From NCBI GenBank assembly GCA_902557655.1, contig CACEAZ010000003.1, positions 1-64,000 on the forward strand: a stretch of DNA of 64,000 bases. Direction: 5' to 3'. Source of the DNA: an uncultured Bacteroidota bacterium (GTDB lineage Bacteria > Bacteroidota > Bacteroidia > Flavobacteriales > Flavobacteriaceae). Each line of letters opens with the position of its first letter. Positions within the stretch are counted from its first letter, which is position 1. The position numbers and the translations under genes were made by a program. This document shows, one piece after another, positions 18,202 through 27,373 of the stretch. The notes beneath the pieces are model-generated. The model searched no databases, was not told the origin of the DNA, and was given only the letters and a program-made list of their open reading frames with translations.

Positions 18202-20307
18202 ATGAATAGTGATATTTTAAATACTTCGATAGAATTTTTAAAAGGTGTTGGTCCAAACAGAGCAAAACTACTTAATGGTGAACTAAAAATTTCAACATTT
18301 AAAGATTTACTTTTTCAATTTCCTTTTAGATATATTGATAAAACCTCATACCACAAAATATCAGAAATTCAATCCATCAATTCTGAAATTCAGATTATCG
18401 GTAAAATCTCTGATTTAAAAGAGGTAGGAATCGGTAAAAAGAAAAGACTTGTAGCTAAATTTATTGATGATACCGGGAGTATTGATCTTGTATGGTTTAA
18501 AACCAATAGATGGTTAATTGATTCCATCAAATTAAACACCGAGTACATCGCATATGGAAAGCTTAATTCTTATAACGGTAAACATTCAATTGCTCACCCC
18601 GAACTTGAATTATACAACAATGAAAACGTTAAAAAAAGAACAAAATTAACTGCTGTTTATCCGTCTACAGAATTATTAAATAGAAGAGGTATTACAAATA
18701 AGGTCATACTTAATTTGATCGAAGAATTATTAATAACATTAAATAATAAGATTGATGAGAATTTACCCACTTATCTTAAGCAGAAGTTTAATCTATTAGC
18801 TAGAAGAGAAGCTTTAATTATAATTCACAAACCAAGAAATCTAGATGAATTAAAAAAAGCTATTTATAGATTAAAGTTTGAAGAAATATTTTTTCTCCAA
18901 ATCAGATTAATCAAAAAAAATATTAACAGAAAAGAAAAAATAAAAGGATATAAATTTAATGTAATTGGGAAAGAATTTGACAAGTTTTTCAAAGATCATC
19001 TTTCTTTTGAATTAACAAACGCACAAAAAAGAGTTTTAAAAGAAATTAGAAGAGATTTAGGAAGCGGAGCACAGATGAATAGATTGTTACAAGGAGATGT
19101 AGGTTCTGGAAAAACAATTGTTGCATTTATGTCCGCTTTGATAGCTATTGGAAACGGTTTTCAAGCCTGTATAATGACCCCAACAGAGATTTTGTCGCAC
19201 CAACATTATAATAAGTTTAAAGATATATGTAAGTTATTGAATATCAATGTAAAAACACTAACTGGATCAAGTAAAGCTAGATATAAAAAAGAGGTTAAAG
19301 AAAGCTTAATTAAAGGAGAAATTGATTTATTAATAGGTACACATGCTTTAATTTATGACGGAGTAGATTTTAAGAACTTGGGAATAGCAATAATTGATGA
19401 ACAACATAAGTTTGGTGTAGCGCAGAGGAGTAAACTCTGGCATAAAAATAAATTACCTCCACATGTTTTAATTATGACAGCTACTCCGATTCCAAGGACG
19501 CTTGCCATGTCTGCGTATGGAGATTTAGATATGTCTGTAATAAATGAATTACCACCAGGAAGAAAAGACATAAAAACAATACATCAATCCAATAGAGATA
19601 GACTTAAGTTAATTCACTTTTTAAAAGATGAAATTAAAAAAGGAAGGCAGATATATGTTGTCTATCCGTTAATAAAGGAGAGTGAAAAATTAGATTTTAA
19701 AGATCTATTGGATGGGTATGAAAGTTTTTCTAGAGATTTTCCAATGCCAAAATACCAATTATCAATTGTTCATGGAAAAATGAAGAATGAAGATAAAGAC
19801 TATGAAATGCAGAGGTTTATCGAAAACAAAACACAGATATTAGTCTCAACAACTGTTATCGAGGTAGGAGTTGACATACCAAATGCAACAGTTATGGTTA
19901 TAGAAAGTGCTGAAAGATTTGGACTTTCCCAACTACATCAACTCAGAGGTCGAGTTGGCAGGGGTGCACATAAAAGTTACTGTTTTTTGATTACTGGGAA
20001 TAAACAAACAAAGGAGAGTAAAATTAGAATGGAAACAATGGTTTCAACTAATGATGGTTTTATAATTGCTGAAAAAGATTTAGAATTGAGAGGGCCTGGA
20101 AACATAATGGGCACACAACAAAGTGGAGAAATGCCATTAAGGATAACAAATTTAATTGGGGACTCTAAATTAATCCAGAAAATAAGACTTCTTGCTGAGA
20201 AAATTTTAGAAAAAGACCCTAAACTAACAAACCCTAATAATAGCTTGATTTTAAGCTATTTAAAACAAATTATAGATAAGAAAAATATATGGGAATATAT
20301 TAGTTAA
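18202..20307 (+). CDS. recG: ATP-dependent DNA helicase RecG
   Basis: RecG reverses stalled forks and branch-migrates junctions. The 701-residue product has the N-terminal wedge/OB region beginning with a helix-hairpin-helix-like LKGVGPNRAKLL, then superfamily 2 motifs: GDVGSGKTIVAF (Walker A), DEQHKFGVAQR (DEQH box), MTATPIPRTLAMS, STTVIEVGVDIPNA and LRGRVGRGAHKSYC. The RecG C-terminal stretch with ELRGPGNIMGTQQSG is present. The start is ATG, 114 bp from the divergent uvrD. The 3' end overlaps the TlpA-like gene by 8 nt. Confidence 0.97.
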   Translation: MNSDILNTSIEFLKGVGPNRAKLLNGELKISTFKDLLFQFPFRYIDKTSYHKISEIQSINSEIQIIGKISDLKEVGIGKKKRLVAKFIDDTGSIDLVWFKTNRWLIDSIKLNTEYIAYGKLNSYNGKHSIAHPELELYNNENVKKRTKLTAVYPSTELLNRRGITNKVILNLIEELLITLNNKIDENLPTYLKQKFNLLARREALIIIHKPRNLDELKKAIYRLKFEEIFFLQIRLIKKNINRKEKIKGYKFNVIGKEFDKFFKDHLSFELTNAQKRVLKEIRRDLGSGAQMNRLLQGDVGSGKTIVAFMSALIAIGNGFQACIMTPTEILSHQHYNKFKDICKLLNINVKTLTGSSKARYKKEVKESLIKGEIDLLIGTHALIYDGVDFKNLGIAIIDEQHKFGVAQRSKLWHKNKLPPHVLIMTATPIPRTLAMSAYGDLDMSVINELPPGRKDIKTIHQSNRDRLKLIHFLKDEIKKGRQIYVVYPLIKESEKLDFKDLLDGYESFSRDFPMPKYQLSIVHGKMKNEDKDYEMQRFIENKTQILVSTTVIEVGVDIPNATVMVIESAERFGLSQLHQLRGRVGRGAHKSYCFLITGNKQTKESKIRMETMVSTNDGFIIAEKDLELRGPGNIMGTQQSGEMPLRITNLIGDSKLIQKIRLLAEKILEKDPKLTNPNNSLILSYLKQIIDKKNIWEYIS

Positions 20308-21493
20308 TACTTAATGAAACAATTAGCTCTTCAAAATCTTTCTTAAACTCCTCATACTTTATCCCTGTTGCAGGCCCATTAAAGCCTGTGTGAATTCTCC
20401 TTACTTTTTTATTTTTATCTACCACTATCAAGGTTGGGTATGAGATTAGCGTGTCTAATGATTCAAGTTTTTCTAAAGCAATAGATTTGTCACTTGACCC
20501 ATATTGAGCTAAAAGCAAATCATAATTAATATTTAAACGGTTTTTTAATTTTTTTAAATTATTCAAAGCCTGTTCTTTATTTTTGGCAAATTCAAAAGCA
20601 ATTGAAACTAGCATAATATCATCAAACTTTTCTACTAGTTTTGATAAATATCGAGACTCGTCCAAACAGTTTGGACACCATGAACCCATTAACTGGATTA
20701 GCATTATCTTTTTATCAAATTTCTTATCCGAATTAGAAACGATTTGACCTTCTATATTTTCAAAACTAAATTTAAACTCATTATAACCGTCTTTCATTTT
20801 TGTCAATCCATAAGGGTCGGGTAATTCAAAACCAGCATCCTTAAACCCCTTAAATGGAACTGCATTATAATTTCCCGTATATAAATAACCGCTTAAAGTG
20901 TCCTTATTCAAATACCCATCCATCATATAGGCTCTATATCCGTTAAAATTTGACATACTAAATCTATTACCCCTTACAACCCCCTCCATATAGCCATAGT
21001 CACCTGTCTCGGTTCTAACTGTTCCATTAATATTTTGTGATTTTTGATTTATCATCATTTGAGAATCAAAAATATTTTTCTCTTCTGGATTGAATACGAT
21101 ATGCCAATTCCCAGAAAAATTATCATAAATATCATCGTTGTCAATCACAAACCTGTCTTTTCCTAAAAATGCAGAAAAAGATGCTCTTCTGTTTAAACTT
21201 TCATTGTAATATACCCCTTTAATTGAATCACTATAGTCTTTGTACATGATAAAATCTTCAAAAATAAAAGAGGATAACCTAGAGGAGTCACCTGCAACAG
21301 AATTAATCTGTAGAGTAACCTTTTCAGTCGAATTAGTAATATGAATCAATGAATCATTTAAGGAAAAATTAAACGGAATATTAATAGAATCATTGGCTTT
21401 AAGAAAACCAACATATTTGTCATCAACAGTTGTGTTATTCACACAACTAAATACTAAAAATAAAAGTGAAAAATAAATGATGTTTCTAAACAC
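20300..21493 (-). CDS. TlpA-like thioredoxin-fold lipoprotein
   Basis: The 397-residue protein has a lipoprotein signal (start GTG 21493; LVFSC, Cys 17), a beta-rich region of about 230 residues as in the DUF4369-type N-terminus of Bacteroidota TlpA-like proteins, and a C-terminal thioredoxin domain (about 250-390). The redox site is WCPNC (about residue 275). Such proteins reduce or isomerise disulfides outside the cytoplasm, often for cytochrome maturation or oxidative stress; the partner is unknown. The only upstream ATG is out of frame. It overlaps recG tail-to-tail. Confidence 0.88.
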   Translation of the reverse strand: MFRNIIYFSLLFLVFSCVNNTTVDDKYVGFLKANDSINIPFNFSLNDSLIHITNSTEKVTLQINSVAGDSSRLSSFIFEDFIMYKDYSDSIKGVYYNESLNRRASFSAFLGKDRFVIDNDDIYDNFSGNWHIVFNPEEKNIFDSQMMINQKSQNINGTVRTETGDYGYMEGVVRGNRFSMSNFNGYRAYMMDGYLNKDTLSGYLYTGNYNAVPFKGFKDAGFELPDPYGLTKMKDGYNEFKFSFENIEGQIVSNSDKKFDKKIMLIQLMGSWCPNCLDESRYLSKLVEKFDDIMLVSIAFEFAKNKEQALNNLKKLKNRLNINYDLLLAQYGSSDKSIALEKLESLDTLISYPTLIVVDKNKKVRRIHTGFNGPATGIKYEEFKKDFEELIVSLSIN

Positions 21494-21533
21494 ATGCTAA
21501 ATATCAGCAAAATATAATTATTAAAAAAAACTT

Positions 21534-21570
21534 TTTGATTTCATTAGACTCCTAGTATTATATATATTTG
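21534..21570 (+). promoter_or_regulatory. Probable pheT promoter
   Basis: TATATTTG at 21563-21570 matches the -7 consensus exactly; TTTG at 21534-21537 is a candidate -33 element with a 25-nt spacer, slightly longer than usual. The predicted leader before ATG 21593 is about 15 nt. Confidence 0.5.
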
Positions 21571-21592
21571 CTACTAACTCATAATTTTCCTA

Positions 21593-24019
21593 ATGAAAAT
21601 ATCATATAATTGGCTAAAAGAGTATCTTGATATTAAAGACAACTATGAATTGGTTGGTGAAAAGTTAACTGATCTCGGTTTAGAAGTCGAAGGAATAATT
21701 AAATACGAGTCCATTCCAGGTGGTTTAGAAGGAGTTGTCATTGGTAAAACTAAGTCAATAAGAAAACATCCAAACGCAGATAGATTAAACATAACCACTG
21801 TGGATATAGGTGATGACAAAGATCTTCAAATTGTTTGCGGAGCACCCAATGTTGACAAAAATCAAACAGTTGCCGTTGCAACTTGTGGAACAACACTTTT
21901 TCCAAATAACGAGAAATTAAAGATTAAAAAAAGTAAAATAAGAGGAGAGGAAAGTAATGGTATGATATGTGGGCAAGATGAATTAAATCTTGGAGAATAT
22001 GACGATGGTATTATGATACTTGACGATAAATTTAAAGCCGGCACCCCCCTTAAGAATATTTTCGATATAGAAAGTGACTGGATCTACGAAATAGGTCTTA
22101 CACCGAATAGAGCTGATGCTATGAGTCATTATGGAGTTGCTAGAGACTTAAGAGCTCGCTTGTTGCACGAAGGAATGAAGATTGAACTTAAAACTCCCTC
22201 AGTTAGTAATTTTAATGTAGATAAAAGAACTAAAAATATTAAAGTTAATATTGAGGATGAATCCATAACCAAAAGATATTGCGGCATTATCATGGAAAAT
22301 ATTTCTGTTGAAGATTCTCCAAAATGGCTTCAAAACAGATTAACATCTATTGGGATAACTCCGATAAACAACATTGTAGACGTTACAAATTTTGTAATGC
22401 ATGATATAGGACAACCTCTTCATGCATTTGACTATGATAAAATTGAAGGAAATTCCATAAACATTAAAAGGAATAAAAAAGAAATAAAATTTACCACCCT
22501 TGACGAAGTTGAACGTAAGCTAACCAAAAATGATCTAACGATTTCTGACGGAAAAAAACCAATGTGTTTGGCGGGTATATATGGAGGTATTCATTCTGGT
22601 GTTTCAAATGAAACATCAACGATTTTTTTAGAAAGTGCTTATTTTGATCCAATTACTGTTAGAAAAAGCGCAAAGTATCATAATATTAATTCAGATTCTT
22701 CCTACAGATTTGAAAGAGGAATTGATCCAAATACAACTAAGTATGCGTTAAAAAGAGCTGCTTTATTAATTAAAGAAATTTGTAAAGGATCATTAATATC
22801 ATGTGATGTAATTGATCTTTACCCTAAAATTGAGGAAGATACCCAGATAATCCTTGGTTTCAATAAAATTGAAAAAACAATTGGACAAAAGATCGAAAAA
22901 GAAATTATTAAAAAGATTATAACCTCGTTAGATATTAAAATAAACAGCATAACAGAGTCGAACCTTGGCTTATCTATACCTCCGTTTAGAAATGATGTAA
23001 CCAGAGAAGCAGATGTAATCGAGGAAATATTAAGAATTTACGGATATAATAATATCAAATCTTCATCAAAAATCAATCAATCACTAAGACTTGAGAAAGT
23101 CAACCTAAAAGAAAAGTTATCCAACTCTATTGCCAACCACCTAGTCTCGTTAGGTTTTCATGAAATAATGACCAACTCATTAATATCAAATAAGGAAAAT
23201 GAATTAAATAAAGATGAGTTAGAATATAAAAATGTAGATATTATTAATTACTCAAGTATTGAACAATCTCAATTAAGGAATTCTTTAATTTTTTCTGGTT
23301 TAAACGCTATCAAACATAATATAAACAGGAAAAATAGTGATTTAAAATTGTTTGAATTTGGTAAAGAATATTTTTCGAACAAAGAATCTTATATTGAAAA
23401 TGAAAAACTAGTAATTTTTATACACGGAAATAAAAATAAAAATAACTGGAATTCAAAGGAGGTGAAATCAGATTTTTATTTTCTTAAAGGAGTAGTCAAA
23501 TCAATAACTGATAAAATTGGATTTTCTAATCTAAAAAATAAACCAATTTCTTCAAATAATATTCAAGAGGGAGAAAGTTTGTTTTTTAATAAGTCCGAGA
23601 TAGTTAAATATGGCATTTTAAATAGCGCCATTTGCAATCAACTTGAAATTGAATCCAGCGTGTATTATGCAGAATTTGATATGAATAATATTTTAAAAAA
23701 ATCTTTTAACAAACCAATTTTATATAAGAAGATTTCTAAATTTCCAGTAGTTTCAAGAGACTTATCAATTTTAATCGACGATAATATTAAATATGAAAAA
23801 ATTCATAATGCTGTAAGACAGATTAACATGAAGTTGATTAAAGAAGTGTCATTATTTGATGTTTACAAGGGTGATAAATTACCTGAAAATAAAAAAAGCT
23901 ATGGTTTAGCATTTAAAATTCTTGACAACGAGAAAACTTTATCTGAGGAAATAATTGAAGATTTAATGGATAAAATTATTTCTAAATTGAAAAAAGAATT
24001 TAAAGCAGAGCTACGATAA
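21593..24019 (+). CDS. pheT: Phenylalanine--tRNA ligase beta subunit
   Basis: The beta subunit of the alpha2-beta2 PheRS contacts tRNA-Phe and carries the B3/B4 editing domain. The 808-residue protein begins with the standard MKISYNWLKEYLD. It then shows the tRNA-binding OB domain (about 40-150; PNADRLNITTVD, VCGAPN), the B3/B4 region (TNFVMHDIGQPLHAFD), the B5 domain, a catalytic-like core and the C-terminal anticodon-binding domain (SKFPVVSRDLSILID). The pheS gene is not nearby, a dispersed arrangement I believe is common in Bacteroidota. It abuts the convergent ABC-F gene with no spacer (24019/24020). Confidence 0.97.
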   Translation: MKISYNWLKEYLDIKDNYELVGEKLTDLGLEVEGIIKYESIPGGLEGVVIGKTKSIRKHPNADRLNITTVDIGDDKDLQIVCGAPNVDKNQTVAVATCGTTLFPNNEKLKIKKSKIRGEESNGMICGQDELNLGEYDDGIMILDDKFKAGTPLKNIFDIESDWIYEIGLTPNRADAMSHYGVARDLRARLLHEGMKIELKTPSVSNFNVDKRTKNIKVNIEDESITKRYCGIIMENISVEDSPKWLQNRLTSIGITPINNIVDVTNFVMHDIGQPLHAFDYDKIEGNSINIKRNKKEIKFTTLDEVERKLTKNDLTISDGKKPMCLAGIYGGIHSGVSNETSTIFLESAYFDPITVRKSAKYHNINSDSSYRFERGIDPNTTKYALKRAALLIKEICKGSLISCDVIDLYPKIEEDTQIILGFNKIEKTIGQKIEKEIIKKIITSLDIKINSITESNLGLSIPPFRNDVTREADVIEEILRIYGYNNIKSSSKINQSLRLEKVNLKEKLSNSIANHLVSLGFHEIMTNSLISNKENELNKDELEYKNVDIINYSSIEQSQLRNSLIFSGLNAIKHNINRKNSDLKLFEFGKEYFSNKESYIENEKLVIFIHGNKNKNNWNSKEVKSDFYFLKGVVKSITDKIGFSNLKNKPISSNNIQEGESLFFNKSEIVKYGILNSAICNQLEIESSVYYAEFDMNNILKKSFNKPILYKKISKFPVVSRDLSILIDDNIKYEKIHNAVRQINMKLIKEVSLFDVYKGDKLPENKKSYGLAFKILDNEKTLSEEIIEDLMDKIISKLKKEFKAELR

Positions 24020-25633
24020 TTAATACATTGACTGTCTTAACTCTTTGATCTTATCACTACTCATATACTCGTCAAAACTCATGTACCTATCTATCACTCC
24101 TTTAGGGGTAAGCTCTACTACCCTATTAGCTATTGTTTGAGCAAACTGGTGATCATGAGTAGATAAAAGAACAGTGCCTTTAAATTTATTTAAAGAGTTA
24201 TTAAAAGCTGTTATACTTTCTAAATCTAAGTGATTTGTGGGTTCGTCCAGGATCAAAACATTAGCTTTTTTCATCATCATTTTTGAAATCATACACCTAA
24301 CCTTTTCACCACCAGACAAAACGGTGCACTTTTTAAGAGCCTCTTCACCAGAGAAAATCATTTTTCCTAAAAAACCTCTTAAATAAACCTCTTCTCTTTC
24401 CTCCTCAGTTTTTGCATAATTTCTTAACCAATCAACCAATGAAATATTTTTACTAAAAAATTCACTATTATCTAATGGTAAGTATGATTGATTTGTTGTT
24501 ACACCCCAGTTAAATTTACCTGTATCTGATTTTAAATTATTATTGATAATTTGAAAGAAACTGGTAGTTGCTCTAGAATCTTTAGAATATAATAAGACTT
24601 TATCACCCTTAGCTAAATTCAAATCTATTTTACTAAAAAGTAATTCATTTTCAATAGATGTCGATAAATCTTCAACATTTAGAATTTGATCACCTGCTAC
24701 TCTTTCCCTTTCAAAAATGATTGCAGGATACCTTCTACTTGATGGCTTAATTTCATGAATATTAAGCTTCTCAATCATTTTTTTTCTACTAGTAGCTTGT
24801 TTACTTTTGGCTACATTAGCACTAAATCTAGCTATAAACTCCTCTAATTCTTTCTTTTTTTCTTCTGCTTTTTTGTTTTGCTGTGCTCTTTGTCTAGCAG
24901 CTAATTGTGAGGATTCATACCAAAAAGTATAATTACCAGAATAATGATTGATTTTACCAAAATCAATATCAGAAATATGGGTACAAACTGAATCAAGAAA
25001 ATGTCTATCGTGTGATACAACTATTATACAATTATCAAAATTTGCAAGGTACTCTTCAAGCCACGTAATGGTTTCATAATCAAGATCATTTGTGGGTTCA
25101 TCCATGACCAAAACATCAGGATTTCCAAACAAAGATTTTGCTAAAAGTACCCTAACCTTAAGTTTAGGATCTATATCGGTCATTTTTAGTGAATGCAGAG
25201 ATTCTTTTACCCCCAAGTTTGACAATAAAGAGGCAGCATTACTTTCCGCATTCCAGCCATCCATTTCTTCAAACTTTACCTGTAAGGATCCGATTTTATC
25301 AGCATTTTCGTCGGAGTAATTTTCATACAAACCGTCAATTTCTTTTTTAATTTTATAAAGTGATAAGTTTCCCATTATCACAGTTTCAAGAACAGAATTA
25401 TCATCAAATAATGTATGATCCTGCTCAAGCACTGACATCCTTTTTCCAGGCTCAAGATGAACATGGCCAGATGTAGCATCCATTTTTCCGCTTAATATTT
25501 TAAGAAACGTAGATTTACCAGCTCCATTCGCCCCAATAATACCATAACAGTTTCCGTTATTAAAAGTTGTGTTTACGTTGTCGAAAAGAACTCTCTTTCC
25601 AAATTGAATAGATAGATTAGAAACTGAAAGCAT
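24020..25633 (-). CDS. ABC-F ATPase of the YbiT type
   Basis: ABC-F proteins bind the ribosomal E site and adjust translation; they have no membrane domain. This 537-residue protein has two nucleotide-binding domains joined by a charged linker (about 240-300). The first has Walker A GANGAGKS (34-41) and Walker B DEPTNDLD (178-185), but its signature region (about 151-162) reads DIDPKLKVR instead of LSGG. The second has the signature LSGGEK (439-444) and DEPTNHLD (463-470), but its Walker A site reads YSKDSRATT (349-357), without the GK[ST]. Thus only one composite ATP site looks complete. The non-canonical first signature also occurs in E. coli YbiT. The gene ends flush against pheT. Confidence 0.92.
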   Translation of the reverse strand: MLSVSNLSIQFGKRVLFDNVNTTFNNGNCYGIIGANGAGKSTFLKILSGKMDATSGHVHLEPGKRMSVLEQDHTLFDDNSVLETVIMGNLSLYKIKKEIDGLYENYSDENADKIGSLQVKFEEMDGWNAESNAASLLSNLGVKESLHSLKMTDIDPKLKVRVLLAKSLFGNPDVLVMDEPTNDLDYETITWLEEYLANFDNCIIVVSHDRHFLDSVCTHISDIDFGKINHYSGNYTFWYESSQLAARQRAQQNKKAEEKKKELEEFIARFSANVAKSKQATSRKKMIEKLNIHEIKPSSRRYPAIIFERERVAGDQILNVEDLSTSIENELLFSKIDLNLAKGDKVLLYSKDSRATTSFFQIINNNLKSDTGKFNWGVTTNQSYLPLDNSEFFSKNISLVDWLRNYAKTEEEREEVYLRGFLGKMIFSGEEALKKCTVLSGGEKVRCMISKMMMKKANVLILDEPTNHLDLESITAFNNSLNKFKGTVLLSTHDHQFAQTIANRVVELTPKGVIDRYMSFDEYMSSDKIKELRQSMY

Positions 25634-25665
25634 GTTAGATTTTTAATTTTGCGCAAAAATAGAAA

Positions 25666-26319
25666 TTAATTCCCTTTTTTATGATCTTTTAAAAATTTAT
25701 CTAAACCTATATCTGTCAAAGGATGCTTTAATAAGCCTGTGATGGATGATAATGGAGAGGTTATTACATCAGCACCGATTTTAGCACAATCTATGATATG
25801 CATCGTATGCCTAATTGAAGCAGCAAGAATTTCCGTTTCAAAACCGTAATTATCATAGATATCTCTGATTTCGGAGATTAAATTTAAACCGTCAGTAGAT
25901 ATATCGTCCAACCTGCCTAAAAATGGAGAAACGTATGTGGCACCTGCTTTAGCAGCTAACAAGGCTTGACCGGCAGAAAAAACAAGAGTGACATTGGTTT
26001 TAATTCCTTTGTTAGAAAAATATTTAGCTGCTTTTACACCGTCTTTAATCATTGGGAGTTTTACAACAATTTGATCATTTAGTGAAGCTAACTCCTCACC
26101 TTCCTTAACCATGTTAGTAAAATCTGTAGCAATAACTTCTGCTGAAACATCCCCATCGACAATTTTACAGATATCTTTATAATGTTTTAAAATATTTTCT
26201 TTTCCAGTAATTCCCTCTTTGGCCATCAATGATGGATTTGTAGTTACCCCGTCTAAAATACCAAGATCTTGAGCCTCTTTAATTTGCTCTAGATTGGCAG
26301 TGTCAATAAAAAATTTCAT
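25666..26319 (-). CDS. Transaldolase / fructose-6-phosphate aldolase family protein
   Basis: The 217-residue protein belongs to the small single-domain transaldolases (TalC/FSA type). The start [16 protein letters not shown] is diagnostic, as are [13 protein letters not shown] and the Schiff-base lysine in QIVVKLPM (about residue 85), followed by [12 protein letters not shown]. In bacteria of this kind it most likely acts as the transaldolase of the non-oxidative pentose phosphate pathway; aldolase activity on fructose-6-phosphate is the alternative. It lies 32 bp upstream of the ABC-F gene on the same strand. Confidence 0.93.
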   Translation of the reverse strand: MKFFIDTANLEQIKEAQDLGILDGVTTNPSLMAKEGITGKENILKHYKDICKIVDGDVSAEVIATDFTNMVKEGEELASLNDQIVVKLPMIKDGVKAAKYFSNKGIKTNVTLVFSAGQALLAAKAGATYVSPFLGRLDDISTDGLNLISEIRDIYDNYGFETEILAASIRHTMHIIDCAKIGADVITSPLSSITGLLKHPLTDIGLDKFLKDHKKGN

Positions 26320-26333
26320 AAGGATTGTTTTAC

Positions 26334-26341
26334 CAAATTTA
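26334..26341 (-). promoter_or_regulatory. -7 box of the transaldolase gene
   Basis: The minus strand reads TAAATTTG, ending 14 bp before the ATG at 26319. No TTG -33 element lies at the usual distance. Confidence 0.4.
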
Positions 26342-26382
26342 CAACAAAATGTATAAGAAAAATATGATAATTTTATTAAAAT

Positions 26383-27183
26383 TTAAAAAAGTTTCAACAC
26401 CAAATATTCAAAGACTTTTTGAGGTAAAATAAATTTTAAAATAATGCCAAATCTTTCTAAAAAAGAACCTGAAATATATTTTATTTTTGGTTTATCTGTG
26501 TTAATTACCTTATAGATTAATTTAGCTACTTTAATCGGGTCTGCTCCTTTTTTAATATTATCATTCATTTTATCAAGTGATGATTTATAAGTAGTCTCAT
26601 AACTTGAACCCTTAATAATTGGTGAATGAAATCTGCCCTTTGATATATTTGTCAAATAATCTCCAGGTGCAACACAGACAATATTTATGTTAAAATCTTT
26701 GACCTCCATATTTAGTGTTTCTGAGATGATATCAAGAGAAGATTTACCTGCACTATATATTGATCTAAATGGAGTTCCAATATGACCGGCAATAGAAGTA
26801 ATATTTATAATTAATCCTGAATTGTTTTTTCTCATGTGAGGGAGAACTTTTTTCATAATATTAATCGGTCCATATAAATTAGTTTTGAAATGTTTTTCAA
26901 TTTCTTGGTTTGGTGTTTCTTCCATGGGACCGGTAATTCCTACCCCAGCATTATTAATTAAGATATCTAACTTTCCATGCTTTGAAATCACTTTATCAAT
27001 ACAAGTGTCAATGGAATGAATCGAGGTTACATCTAACTGTATTAGATTAAAATTAAGATTTTTGTGATTTTCAATATTTCTACTTGTTCCGTATACTATA
27101 TAATCATCTTTGGAACTTAGAAAAGATGCAATTGCCCTACCAATTCCAGATGAACCCCCAGTAATTAAAATAATTTTTGACAT
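26383..27183 (-). CDS. Short-chain dehydrogenase/reductase (SDR)
   Basis: The 266-residue classical SDR has the NAD(P)-binding TGGSSGIG (about residues 8-15), the NNAG motif (INNAGVG, about 86-92) and the catalytic Ser with YSAGK (Tyr-x3-Lys, about residue 154). Arg in TSRN after beta-strand 2 suggests NADP(H) preference. The C-terminus has a hydrophobic, membrane-associated look (GIILKFILPQKVFEYLV). The substrate is unknown. The ATG at 27183 sits only 7 nt beyond the U-tract of the SRP RNA gene on the same strand, so transcription may depend on read-through. Confidence 0.9.
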   Translation of the reverse strand: MSKIILITGGSSGIGRAIASFLSSKDDYIVYGTSRNIENHKNLNFNLIQLDVTSIHSIDTCIDKVISKHGKLDILINNAGVGITGPMEETPNQEIEKHFKTNLYGPINIMKKVLPHMRKNNSGLIINITSIAGHIGTPFRSIYSAGKSSLDIISETLNMEVKDFNINIVCVAPGDYLTNISKGRFHSPIIKGSSYETTYKSSLDKMNDNIKKGADPIKVAKLIYKVINTDKPKIKYISGSFLERFGIILKFILPQKVFEYLVLKLF

Positions 27184-27196
27184 ATTAATAAAAAAA

Positions 27197-27293
27197 TGGC
27201 AAGCTATCTACATCACACTGCTACAACCGAATACCTTTGCTGTGTTCCCACCCTGGAGGATTAATCAGGAGCTAGTTGTGTAGGACTTGCCAT
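27197..27293 (-). ncRNA. ffs: Signal recognition particle RNA, small bacterial type
   Basis: The minus-strand RNA starts about ATGGCAAGTCC and ends GCTTGCCAT, so the ends pair. The apical domain contains CCAGG...GGGAA...CAGCA..GG, which is the conserved SRP domain IV with the tetraloop region and asymmetric loop that bind Ffh. The length of about 97 nt is right for the small type, and the form with CCAGGGTGGGAACACAGCA is characteristic of Bacteroidota. A run of seven U after the closing stem (27190-27196) makes the 3' end an intrinsic terminator. A matching promoter lies at 27296-27327. Confidence 0.94.
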
Positions 27294-27295
27294 TT

Positions 27296-27327
27296 CAAAT
27301 ATACAATTAAATAAAATTAGAGAACAA
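27296..27327 (-). promoter_or_regulatory. Promoter of the SRP RNA gene
   Basis: On the minus strand, TTG (27327-27325), a 21-nt spacer and TATATTTG (27303-27296) match the Bacteroidota -33/-7 consensus. The start point predicted from this box, about 27290-27292, coincides with the 5' end of the SRP RNA derived from its structure. Confidence 0.75.
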
Positions 27328-27333
27328 TAAATT

Positions 27334-27366
27334 TTGAGTATGTTTAAAAATATAGCTTAAATTTGA
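27334..27366 (+). promoter_or_regulatory. Promoter of the glutaminyl cyclase gene
   Basis: TTG at 27334-27336, a 22-nt spacer and TAAATTTG at 27359-27366. The box ends 7 bp before the ATG at 27374, so the transcript would be leaderless or nearly so. This promoter is back-to-back with that of the SRP RNA. Confidence 0.6.
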
Positions 27367-27373
27367 GGTTGTA

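Noticed and set aside
27197-27293. tRNA-like or riboswitch-like structured element
   Set aside because: The conserved CCAGG...GGGAA...CAGCA core and paired ends identify it as SRP RNA.
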